The notes under the pieces: generated by a model | What the model was told of the DNA's origin: nothing | Databases searched by the model: none | Seen by the model: only the letters and a program-made list of their open reading frames with translations | Shown: in pieces, positions 54,901-61,910 of the stretch | Numbering within the stretch: position 1 is the stretch's first letter | How the letters are laid out: every line of letters starts with the position of its first letter | Program-made: the position numbers and the translations under genes | Source: an uncultured Bacteroides sp. | GTDB taxonomy: Bacteria > Bacteroidota > Bacteroidia > Bacteroidales > Bacteroidaceae | DNA length: 64,000 nucleotides | Direction of reading: 5' to 3' | NCBI RefSeq assembly: GCF_937912035.1 | Contig: NZ_CALDPF010000055.1 | Span: forward strand, 1-64,000

Positions 54901-55186
54901 CATAGTACAGAATATGGTTATGGATAGATATGTAGAAGACGGTAGTTATCTACGTTGCTCGGACATCACTCTGAACTATGTTCTTCCTAAATCGTGGATG
55001 AAAAAGATAGGATTCCAGAATACTTCAATATTTGCGTCTGTTAAAAATGCATTCATCATTACAGACTATAGCGGATACGATCCTGAAGTGAATACTTTTG
55101 CTTTTGACGGCTTACGCCCGGGAGTTGATATGAACTCTTATCCTACTCCGCGTCAGTTTATATTCGGACTGAATGTAACATTCTAA
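51977..55186 (+). CDS. SusC-like TonB-dependent outer-membrane transporter
   Basis: A 1069-residue receptor that imports oligosaccharides through the outer membrane with its SusD partner. Signal peptide to about residue 24 (FEALAQ), carboxypeptidase-regulatory-like domain (VTGKVLDAQLKEGMPGVNV, about 28-108), TonB box region EEVVVVGYGTARKGD, plug domain (VSSSSSAVGAASSITIRGAS, ILKDASSTAIYGSRGANGVI) and a long beta-barrel ending in Phe (RQFIFGLNVTF). All are marks of the RagA/SusC family. The codon bias is towards common codons, as in highly induced genes. SusD follows after 36 bp. Confidence 0.96.
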   Translation: MKEQLKYFCLLMVSMLLLSFEALAQEQIVTGKVLDAQLKEGMPGVNVQVKGSTVGTITDFDGNYSIKVNGSKSVLVFTFIGFSSQEVTVGNKTVINVEMKEDAQALEEVVVVGYGTARKGDLTGALTTMRPDANDASKATSLDNLLSGKVAGLVVSSSSSAVGAASSITIRGASSLRGDNQPLYVIDNVPQASAGEFASSGISGDFQINQDPLAALNPADIEDITILKDASSTAIYGSRGANGVILITTKKGKQGKAKVNVSANFTIAEPTRLMEMTNLQEHAAYINSRISNGQYPFYVVGDEVRYVFNDALANYDPNNPETYHLIQYRNWQDEIYRSAFSQTYSLSVNGGSDKMTYYISANFKDINGTVKQTGLKQGDLRANLGMDLSKTVHLNMTMSGSLRQNNMMAGGSTLGGSTTAISRTALDYAPFEMPEGDPSFQAENKTTIFSWLNDYEDVANDKTFNMSMDLSWKIVKGLQYNLRVGGNMNINDRSRWYGLQLYQGMNNNGYLALSTLNKSNYSVENVLNYNTKLGNIATLDATAGVTYDAYKFLNQNTIGSQFTMFDLRENGIHMAGNVQHQEPIQRDYQLLSYLGRINLSFLDKYLITASIRADGSSKFAQGNRWGYFPSASLAWRMEQEEFLKDVDWMSQLKLRVSYGVTGNQSINPYSTFSMYGGGTNHYADGSGNQMATLSITNLPNNGLTWEKTASWNAGFDFGLFRSRLSGTLDFYVKRTNDLLISRNLPGSAGFASTYYNQGSLDNKGIELTLTAQIIDTKDWKWSLTGNFGKNKSKIVNLGLIPTEFGCLGERIGYYGNSLGDHFGVGHIFLQGEEPGLFLGYATQGIVQAEDITDQGIRFTKPDGTIGYYNDVLGQKPVAGDVKFVDFDGNGSIDTSDRNIIGNPNPDFTYGFQTSLSWKNLSLSAAFNGVYGRDIINVNNRYINTPGSKAGTVSKKAFEGMWTPENKSNLYPSSNFIVQNMVMDRYVEDGSYLRCSDITLNYVLPKSWMKKIGFQNTSIFASVKNAFIITDYSGYDPEVNTFAFDGLRPGVDMNSYPTPRQFIFGLNVTF

Positions 55187-55222
55187 ATCAATAATAACAA
55201 TAACTTACAAAGAACATAAGTC

Positions 55223-57082
55223 ATGAAAAATATTAAATATCTGATATTATCACTTTCTGCGGCATGCTGCATGTCGTCATGTCTGGACGAAAATCCGCTA
55301 TATACGCAGAACAATAAAATAGTGTTCTCAAACAGTAGTAATGCAGAACTTGCATTGCTAGGATGTTATTCTTACATGAGTACCACTTCGGCTTACGGAC
55401 AACATTGGCAGGAAATTCCTGTAAGTGGTTCAGGATTTGGTTGGTCACAACGAAGCGGTAGTGATGGAATAGTAAGTTTGCAGTCACTCTCAAGTGATGG
55501 TCTTATATCAACTACGTGGAATGCAATGTACAAGGTTATTTCCGAGGTTAATGCTTATCTGGAAAATCTGAATAACAGTGGATTATCTGACGATATAAAG
55601 AAACAGTATAGTGGTGAAGCGAAGTTCTTGCGTGCTATGGCATACTATAATCTGGTATCTTTGTTCGGAGATGTTCCTTTTAAAACTTCTGCCTCTACTT
55701 CTGAAGGTATTACTATAGGACGTACACCTGCTGCAGAAGTACTTGGACATGTAATAGACGATCTTAAAGACGCAGAAGGTATTAGTGCAAAGTCAAGCGT
55801 AGGCCGTGCAAACTCATGGGCTGTAAAGGCATTCATGGGTAAAGTATATTACCGTATGGCTGCAACAGGCATCAATCCTCAGGAAAACTGGACTAACGCT
55901 AAAACTAAGTTTGATGAGGTCTATAACAATAATATTTATGATTTGGAGAATAATTTTGCGGATTTGTTCGGCGACTGGGTTTCCACTTCTAAAGAGTCTA
56001 TCTTCCAGATAAACTTCAGTGTTACCTCTACAAACTGTTTCAACCGTGCAAGTAACCGTTTTTCACCTACTGCTTCTACTACAGGTGTGAACTGGAGTAC
56101 ATACCGAGCAACAAAGGCTGCATACGATATGCACCAAAGCATGTATCCGGGTGATCCACGTATCAATGCAACGTTCCTTACAATACACAGAAAGAGAAAC
56201 GGTAATAACCAGGCAAATCCAAAACCTCAGGTGGGCGATAAGCCATCGGCAAACGACAGTGTTTACTACTATCCTTACTTTACGTATAAAGTACAGACTG
56301 GAGTAAATGCCGAGAATAAACCTGTATATGAGAAGATTCAGAAGAATGGAAAGGATGTAGAAGATAAAATCTATGTAGGAATACTGCCATATGACAAGTT
56401 TGAAAATCCTGCAAACCCAAGCTTGGAATATATGGAAGGACTACAAATTTCAGAAAATGCATCTCCAAGAGAAAAGGCTGAAATTCAAGCTTTGAAAGGT
56501 ATTAGAAAAACTTTTGCAGAAAACGGAAATCAGAACGCATGGCCGGCGCATGCAAAACTCTACGACCAGAATCAGCAAGGTACTGCTTCTCATAAAAATC
56601 TTATGGTGTATAGATATGCTGAAATGCTTTTATTAATGGCCGATGTGTATAATGAACTTGACCAGACTGAAAAAGCAATAGAACTTGCAAACAAGGTACT
56701 TGCTCGTGCGCGCCGTTCAGCACAGACAGTAGTTCCTGCTACTGAACCTGCAGATTGGCCTGAAAATCTGAGCAAAGATCAGGTACGTGAAAAACTATAT
56801 TTTGAACGTATCATAGAGTTGTTCGGTGAACCTGATATGTATGAAATGATGAGAATACGTGGCACAGAATTCCTGAAGAAAGCACTTGAATATCACAATA
56901 ATCATGAGATAACAAGAGTTTCTGATGCTTACTATAAATCATCAGCACAAAAATGGACTGATCGTGTTTACAATGAAGGAAACTTGACTGAAGATTTCTT
57001 GAAAAAGAATTTGTTACTCCCTATTCCTGATTCGGAAAGAGATAACAACCCAGGTATTACAGACAATAACTTTGGTTATTGA
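55223..57082 (+). CDS. SusD-like surface glycan-binding lipoprotein
   Basis: A 619-residue lipoprotein (LSAACCMSSCLDENPLYT, Cys20) that forms the lid over the SusC transporter and binds glycan at the cell surface. The RagB/SusD pattern is clear: helical TPR-like start AELALLGCYSYMSTTSAYG, YSGEAKFLRAMAYYNLVSLFGDVPF, NSWAVKAFMGKVYYRMA, and the C-terminal YRYAEMLLLMADVYNELDQTEKAIEL, VREKLYFERIIELFGE and LLLPIPDSERDNNPGI. Full length, no anomalies. Confidence 0.95.
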   Translation: MKNIKYLILSLSAACCMSSCLDENPLYTQNNKIVFSNSSNAELALLGCYSYMSTTSAYGQHWQEIPVSGSGFGWSQRSGSDGIVSLQSLSSDGLISTTWNAMYKVISEVNAYLENLNNSGLSDDIKKQYSGEAKFLRAMAYYNLVSLFGDVPFKTSASTSEGITIGRTPAAEVLGHVIDDLKDAEGISAKSSVGRANSWAVKAFMGKVYYRMAATGINPQENWTNAKTKFDEVYNNNIYDLENNFADLFGDWVSTSKESIFQINFSVTSTNCFNRASNRFSPTASTTGVNWSTYRATKAAYDMHQSMYPGDPRINATFLTIHRKRNGNNQANPKPQVGDKPSANDSVYYYPYFTYKVQTGVNAENKPVYEKIQKNGKDVEDKIYVGILPYDKFENPANPSLEYMEGLQISENASPREKAEIQALKGIRKTFAENGNQNAWPAHAKLYDQNQQGTASHKNLMVYRYAEMLLLMADVYNELDQTEKAIELANKVLARARRSAQTVVPATEPADWPENLSKDQVREKLYFERIIELFGEPDMYEMMRIRGTEFLKKALEYHNNHEITRVSDAYYKSSAQKWTDRVYNEGNLTEDFLKKNLLLPIPDSERDNNPGITDNNFGY

Positions 57083-57120
57083 TATGTACACATCTAATGT
57101 TGCTGATTGTCAGATATAGA

Positions 57121-57162
57121 AAATGAGTCGGCGGACTTGGTTGCAGGTTCACCGACTCATTT
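57121..57162 (+). terminator. Hairpin between susD and the GH20 gene
   Basis: AAATGAGTCGG (57121-57131) pairs perfectly with CCGACTCATTT (57152-57162) around a 20-nt loop. The T tract is short, so it may reduce transcription into the enzyme genes or protect the susCD message. Confidence 0.6.
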
Positions 57163-57189
57163 ATGTTTAAAATCAATAAGAATTTTTTT

Positions 57190-59514
57190 ATGATAATGAA
57201 AAAAAATATATTTCCTGCAACACTGGTAGTAATGGCATTGTGCCTTGTCGTGACTGGATGTAGAACGACTGAAGAGCGGGAAATCATTCCCTCACCGGCA
57301 GAAGTGGTTGTAACGGAGAATAAAGGTTATTGTATAACTCCACATACTACAATATACGCTTTAGGCGATGAAAAGAAAGAAGTGGCAAGATATCTTTCGT
57401 CGCTTTTTGAATCTTCTTCCGGATTCAAAATACATGTTACCGAAGATGATAACGCAGCCATACGTTTTATAGCAGACAGTACCTTGGCAAAAGAATCGTA
57501 CAGACTGAAGGTAGACGCCAAAGGTATTGATGTTTCTGCCTCAGACAGGAATGGTTTCTTCTATGCAGTACAGACTTTGAGAATGGCACTTCCTCCACAA
57601 ATAGAGTCTTCTGAAGGAAATTCCAGACAAGAATGGTATATTCAGTCTATGGACATAAACGACGGACCTAGATTCAGCTATAGAGGACTAATGGTAGATG
57701 TCGCTCGCTATTTTATGCCCAAAGAGGATTTGATTAGGGTGATAGACTGTATGGCTATGTTGAAGCTGAATAAGCTTCATCTGCATCTGACTGATGACAC
57801 AGGCTGGAGACTAGAAATAAAAAAATATCCGCGTCTGACTGAGGTCGGGGCATGGCGTCCTGACAGAGGCGACACTCCTTTTTACGGCAGAAGAAACAGA
57901 CAGGAAGGCGAGAAATGTACTGTTGGTGGTTTCTACACACAGGAGGATATGAAGGAAATTATCAGATATGCTTCTGAAAGACAGATAGAGATAATTCCAG
58001 AAATTGATGTGCCGGCCCATTCGTGTGCGGCATTGGCATCATATCCTGAGTTGGCATGTCCCAACGTAAAAAAGGAAATAAATGTCCTTCCGGGATTAGG
58101 TGGACGAGACACTGAGATAATTTACTGCGCCGGTAATGAGAAGACTTTCGAGTTTTTGGGTGACGTAATTGGTGAAGTGGCAGAACTGTTCCCGTCGGAG
58201 TATATTCACATGGGTGGCGATGAGGCCAATAAGTTCTATTGGCAGACATGTCCGTTGTGTAGAAAAAGGATGAAACAGGAAGGGATTGCCCACGTAGAGG
58301 ATCTGCAAGGATACTTCATGCAGAGAATGAGTGACTGTGTGAGAGCTAACGGAAAGAAAATGATGGGATGGGACGAGTTGACCAACAGCCGTGTACCGGA
58401 CGGAACTGTGATTTTCGGTTGGCAAGGCTACGGTAATGCTGCATTGAAAGCTGCCGCACAGGGACACAAGTTTATACTTACTCCGGCAAGACTACTTTAT
58501 CTCATCAGATATCAGGGACCTCAATGGTTCGAACCTGTAACCTACTTCGGTAACAATCTTATGAAAGATATATATGCCTACGAGCCGGTGCAGGAAAGCT
58601 GGAAAGAAGGCTACGAAGACTTATTGTTGGGCGTGCAAGCTTCTATGTGGACCGAGTTCTGTAATACGGCTGATGATGTTACCTATATGATTTTCCCACG
58701 TCTGGCTGCCTTGGCAGATATGGCATGGAGAAAGAAAGGCACAAACGACTGGGAAAAATTCCAGAAAGGATTGGATAACTTCCTGGCTCACTTGGATGTA
58801 AAGGGGGTACGCTATGCGAAGTCTATGTATAATATACAGCATAAATGTGTGCCTGCTGACGGAAGTGTAAGTGTTGAATTGCAATGTGAACGTACTGATG
58901 TGGAAAAAAGATATACTACTGACGGTAGCGCACCGAATGCGAAATCGAATTTGGTTTCAACGGCTTTTCCTGTGGAAGAGAGTACGGTTGTAAATGTTGC
59001 GTCTTTTAAGGACGGCAAACAGATGGGTGAGACTCTTTCTTTGCAGATTAATTTCAATAAAGCAACAGGAAAATCTATTGAAAGTGCAAATAAAGACGTA
59101 TATTTGCTCACAAACGGTGTCAGAGGAAGTAAGAGACAGTCTGATTTTGAGTGGTGTACTTGGGCCAACTCCGATGCGGTGTTTACCATTGACCTTAAAG
59201 GTGCGCAGGAAATAGAAAGTATCGGTATAGGATGTCTAACAAACTATGGTATGGGAGTACACAAGCCTAAAAGCATTAAAGTGGAGATCTCTGATGATAA
59301 TAAATCTTTCAGACTATATTCCGAAAGGAAATTCTCTGTCCAGGATATATTCCGTGAAGGAAATTTTGTGGAGGATATAGTTTTCGAGGAAGGTAATACA
59401 AGTGCTGTATACGTCAGAATTACCGCAAAAGCTGCAGGACTTATTCCTGAAAATCATTTTATGCGTCCCGGGCAGATTTCGAAATTCTGTTTTGACGAGA
59501 TAATAATAAAGTGA
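57190..59514 (+). CDS. GH20 beta-N-acetylhexosaminidase, lipoprotein
   Basis: About 774 residues with lipoprotein signal (ALCLVVTGCRTT); ATGs at 57190 and 57196 both fit. A GH20b-type N-terminal domain (about 35-150) is followed by the barrel: GLMVDVARYFMPKEDL, LNKLHLHLTDDTGWRLEI, IIPEIDVPAHS and HMGGDEANK with the catalytic Asp344-Glu345 pair that works with the substrate acetamido group. WTEFCNTADDVTYMIFPRLAALADM completes it. A chitobiase-like Ig segment (RYTTDGSAP) and a discoidin domain (about 640-774) form the tail. It should remove terminal GlcNAc or GalNAc from the imported or surface glycan. Confidence 0.92.
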   Translation: MIMKKNIFPATLVVMALCLVVTGCRTTEEREIIPSPAEVVVTENKGYCITPHTTIYALGDEKKEVARYLSSLFESSSGFKIHVTEDDNAAIRFIADSTLAKESYRLKVDAKGIDVSASDRNGFFYAVQTLRMALPPQIESSEGNSRQEWYIQSMDINDGPRFSYRGLMVDVARYFMPKEDLIRVIDCMAMLKLNKLHLHLTDDTGWRLEIKKYPRLTEVGAWRPDRGDTPFYGRRNRQEGEKCTVGGFYTQEDMKEIIRYASERQIEIIPEIDVPAHSCAALASYPELACPNVKKEINVLPGLGGRDTEIIYCAGNEKTFEFLGDVIGEVAELFPSEYIHMGGDEANKFYWQTCPLCRKRMKQEGIAHVEDLQGYFMQRMSDCVRANGKKMMGWDELTNSRVPDGTVIFGWQGYGNAALKAAAQGHKFILTPARLLYLIRYQGPQWFEPVTYFGNNLMKDIYAYEPVQESWKEGYEDLLLGVQASMWTEFCNTADDVTYMIFPRLAALADMAWRKKGTNDWEKFQKGLDNFLAHLDVKGVRYAKSMYNIQHKCVPADGSVSVELQCERTDVEKRYTTDGSAPNAKSNLVSTAFPVEESTVVNVASFKDGKQMGETLSLQINFNKATGKSIESANKDVYLLTNGVRGSKRQSDFEWCTWANSDAVFTIDLKGAQEIESIGIGCLTNYGMGVHKPKSIKVEISDDNKSFRLYSERKFSVQDIFREGNFVEDIVFEEGNTSAVYVRITAKAAGLIPENHFMRPGQISKFCFDEIIIK

Positions 59515-59631
59515 AACAATCATTTTTTACTACAATGATAAAGGATTTGATAATTCCAAGGATATTCTGGCAATAGGATTTAAAAGTAACAGAATTATAA
59601 ATTAATTTCTCATAATAGTAATTAACAACTA

Positions 59632-60429
59632 ATGAAAAATAATATTTTGTTTACTATTGTATTTTTTATTCTCTCTTTCCAGGCCGTAGTATGTCAGGAA
59701 AGAGAGAACTCATATAAACTGATTTGGAAGGAGAACTTCAGAGGAAATAGTGTTGACGAAGAATTATGGAGTAAAATCCCAAGGGGTAAGTCAGATTGGA
59801 ACAGATATATGTCCGATCATAATTCTTTATACAAGGTAAAAAGGGGAAAACTTATATTACGTGGTGTGGAAAATGAAGGAATAGTTCCAAATGATACTGC
59901 AAGGTTTCTGACCGGAGGAGTATTTACAAAAGGTAAATTTTCTGTCGGATACGGTAAGGTTGAAGTTAAAGCCAAACTTGGAGCCGCACAAGGAACGTGG
60001 CCTGCTATTTGGATGTTGCCAGAAAAAGGGAAATGGCCTAATGGAGGAGAAATAGACATTATTGAAAGATTAAATCATGATGATTTTGTGTATCAAACCA
60101 TACACACGCACTACACTTATGTATTGAATGAGAAAAATATTCCTCCACATAGCGGAACAGCTGCAATTAATCCTGATGATTACAATATATACGGTGTGGA
60201 AATATTACCGGACAAAATAATATTCTCTGTAAACGGTAAACAGACACATACATACCCTAAAATAGAAACAGATAAGCAAGGACAATTCCCATTCGGTACA
60301 CCATATTATTTGCTGATTGACATGCAAATAGAAGGAGCATGGGTAGGAAAAGCCAATACTGATGAACTACCTGTAGAAATGATGATAGATTGGGTGAAGG
60401 TATATGAATTAGATAATTTTTCCCGATAA
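59632..60429 (+). CDS. GH16 endo-acting glycosidase (O-glycanase/laminarinase-type branch)
   Basis: A compact 265-residue secreted enzyme with signal MKNNILFTIVFFILSFQAVV. The GH16 motif GGEIDIIERL gives nucleophile Glu140, Asp142 and acid/base Glu145 with the extra beta-bulge residue (E-x-D-x-x-E) of the laminarinase-like subfamilies. GKVEVKAKLGAAQGTWPAIWMLP and HTHYTY are the usual flanking strands. Bacteroidetes and Akkermansia GH16 enzymes of this build include endo-beta-galactosidase-like O-glycanases that cut poly-LacNAc in mucins; the PUL context (fucosidases, hexosaminidase, sulfatase) favours that over laminarin. No carbohydrate-binding module is attached. Specificity is inferred. 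Confidence 0.85.
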   Translation: MKNNILFTIVFFILSFQAVVCQERENSYKLIWKENFRGNSVDEELWSKIPRGKSDWNRYMSDHNSLYKVKRGKLILRGVENEGIVPNDTARFLTGGVFTKGKFSVGYGKVEVKAKLGAAQGTWPAIWMLPEKGKWPNGGEIDIIERLNHDDFVYQTIHTHYTYVLNEKNIPPHSGTAAINPDDYNIYGVEILPDKIIFSVNGKQTHTYPKIETDKQGQFPFGTPYYLLIDMQIEGAWVGKANTDELPVEMMIDWVKVYELDNFSR

Positions 60430-60495
60430 TTTATTTGCACATGCCCCTATATTTCTATTCCTTTGTAACCGAAAGAAAACAAAGATAAATACACC

Positions 60496-61731
60496 ATGAA
60501 ACAAACATTTGCACCTTTTGCCAAGCCGCTATATGTGATGACTAAACCTGTAGGAGCGGTATGTAACTTGGCTTGTGATTATTGCTATTACCTTGAAAAA
60601 TCAAATTTATACAAGGATACATCAAAACATGTAATGAGCGACGAACTTCTGGAGCGCTTCATCAAAGAATATATAGGCTCACAGACTATGCCGCAAGTTC
60701 TCTTTACATGGCATGGGGGAGAGACGCTTATGCGTCCGCTCAGTTTCTATAAGAAAGCTGTAGAACTTCAGAAACAATATGCCGGTGGAAGAACCATTGA
60801 CAACTGTATACAGACCAATGGTACATTGCTCACTGATGAGTGGTGTAAGTTCTTCAAAGAAAACAATTGGCTTGTGGGAGTATCTATTGACGGACCGCAG
60901 GAATTTCACGACGAGTATCGACGTAATAAGCAAGGACTTCCTTCGTTTGTAAAAGTAATGAGAGGTATAGAACTACTTAACAAGTATGGGGTGGAATGGA
61001 ACGCCATGGCTGTAGTGAATGACTATAATGCCGATTATCCGGTGGAGTTTTATAATTTCTTCAAGTCCATAGGTTGCCATTATATTCAGTTCGCTCCAAT
61101 CGTGGAGAGAATATTCAAACATAATGACGGTCGTCATCTGGCATCGCCTATGCAGGAGGGAGATAAACTGGCTGACTTTTCTGTGACTCCGGAACAATGG
61201 GGGAACTTCCTTTGCAGACTTTTCGACGAGTGGGTGAAGAACGATGTAGGGGAATATTTCATACAGATATTCGATTCTACACTGGCTAACTGGGTAGGAG
61301 AGCAACCAGGTGTATGTTCTATGGCTAAGACATGCGGACATGCCGGAGTGATGGAGTTCAACGGTGATGTATATTCGTGCGATCATTATGTGTTCCCTGA
61401 ATATAAGCTTGGTAACATCTATCAGAAGACACTGGTAGAGATGATGTACAGCGAAAGACAACAGGAATTCGGACTGATGAAACAAAAATCACTACCAACA
61501 CAGTGTAAGGAGTGTGAGTTCCTGTTTGTATGCAATGGTGATTGTCCTAAGAACCGTTTTGCGAAGACTGCTACGGGAGAACCGGGACTGAACTATCTGT
61601 GTAAAGGATATTATCAATTCTTCAAGCATGTAGCCCCTTATATGGACTATATGAAAAAGGAGCTTCTGGCCGAACGTGCTCCTGCAAATATTATGGAGGC
61701 TATCCGTAATGGAGAAATCGTAATAGAATAA
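60496..61731 (+). CDS. Anaerobic sulfatase-maturating enzyme (radical SAM, SPASM)
   Basis: A 411-residue radical SAM enzyme that converts the active-site Ser or Cys of sulfatases to formylglycine. The radical SAM cluster is VCNLACDYCYY (Cys23, Cys27, Cys30), followed by TWHGGETLMRPLSFYKKA and QTNGTLL. The SPASM region holds the cysteines CGHAGVMEFNGDVYSCDHYV and CKECEFLFVCNGDCPKNRF for two more clusters. It lies 66 bp after the GH16 gene, same strand, and its partner sulfatase with a Ser-type motif is in the same PUL at 44070. Family assignment is strong. Confidence 0.93.
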   Translation: MKQTFAPFAKPLYVMTKPVGAVCNLACDYCYYLEKSNLYKDTSKHVMSDELLERFIKEYIGSQTMPQVLFTWHGGETLMRPLSFYKKAVELQKQYAGGRTIDNCIQTNGTLLTDEWCKFFKENNWLVGVSIDGPQEFHDEYRRNKQGLPSFVKVMRGIELLNKYGVEWNAMAVVNDYNADYPVEFYNFFKSIGCHYIQFAPIVERIFKHNDGRHLASPMQEGDKLADFSVTPEQWGNFLCRLFDEWVKNDVGEYFIQIFDSTLANWVGEQPGVCSMAKTCGHAGVMEFNGDVYSCDHYVFPEYKLGNIYQKTLVEMMYSERQQEFGLMKQKSLPTQCKECEFLFVCNGDCPKNRFAKTATGEPGLNYLCKGYYQFFKHVAPYMDYMKKELLAERAPANIMEAIRNGEIVIE

Positions 61732-61736
61732 TTACC

Positions 61737-61824
61737 GTTACACGAACGTGTCACGCGCGTAACACCTTCGTGTAACGGGCGCGTCACGTTCGTGTTACAC
61801 GCGTAACACGTCCGTGTCACGCTA
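61737..61824. repeat. Four tandem 22-bp imperfect palindromic repeats
   Basis: Units at 61737-61758, 61759-61780, 61781-61802 and 61803-61824. Each contains a CAC-N4-GTG centre (CACGAACGTG, CACCTTCGTG, CACGTTCGTG, CACGTCCGTG), flanked by (G)TAAC or GCGTC-type arms. The block is much richer in G and C than its surroundings and can fold as paired hairpins. It sits between genes that converge from both sides. Confidence 0.8.
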
Positions 61825-61827
61825 ACT

Positions 61828-61910
61828 GTTTCTTGATGTTTGGACAAAAGTTTCTTGAGTCCTGAAAAATATCTTTAGATTTTTGATAAATATTTTCTGA
61901 GTCCGGGAAA
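61828..61910. repeat. Degenerate AT-rich repeats continuing the 22-bp period
   Basis: GTTTCTTGA occurs at 61828 and again 22 bp on at 61850, followed by GAGTCC at 61857-61862; CTGAGTCC recurs at about 61897-61904, 43-44 bp later. The period matches the GC-rich block just upstream but the sequence differs. Function unknown. Confidence 0.4.

Noticed and set aside
61737..61824. CRISPR array
   Set aside because: The 22-bp units are contiguous without spacers and no cas genes are present.
61647..61847. Minus-strand frame of 66 codons across the repeat block
   Set aside because: Its Thr/Arg/Val-rich translation is simply the 22-bp repeats read as codons and it overlaps the anSME end.
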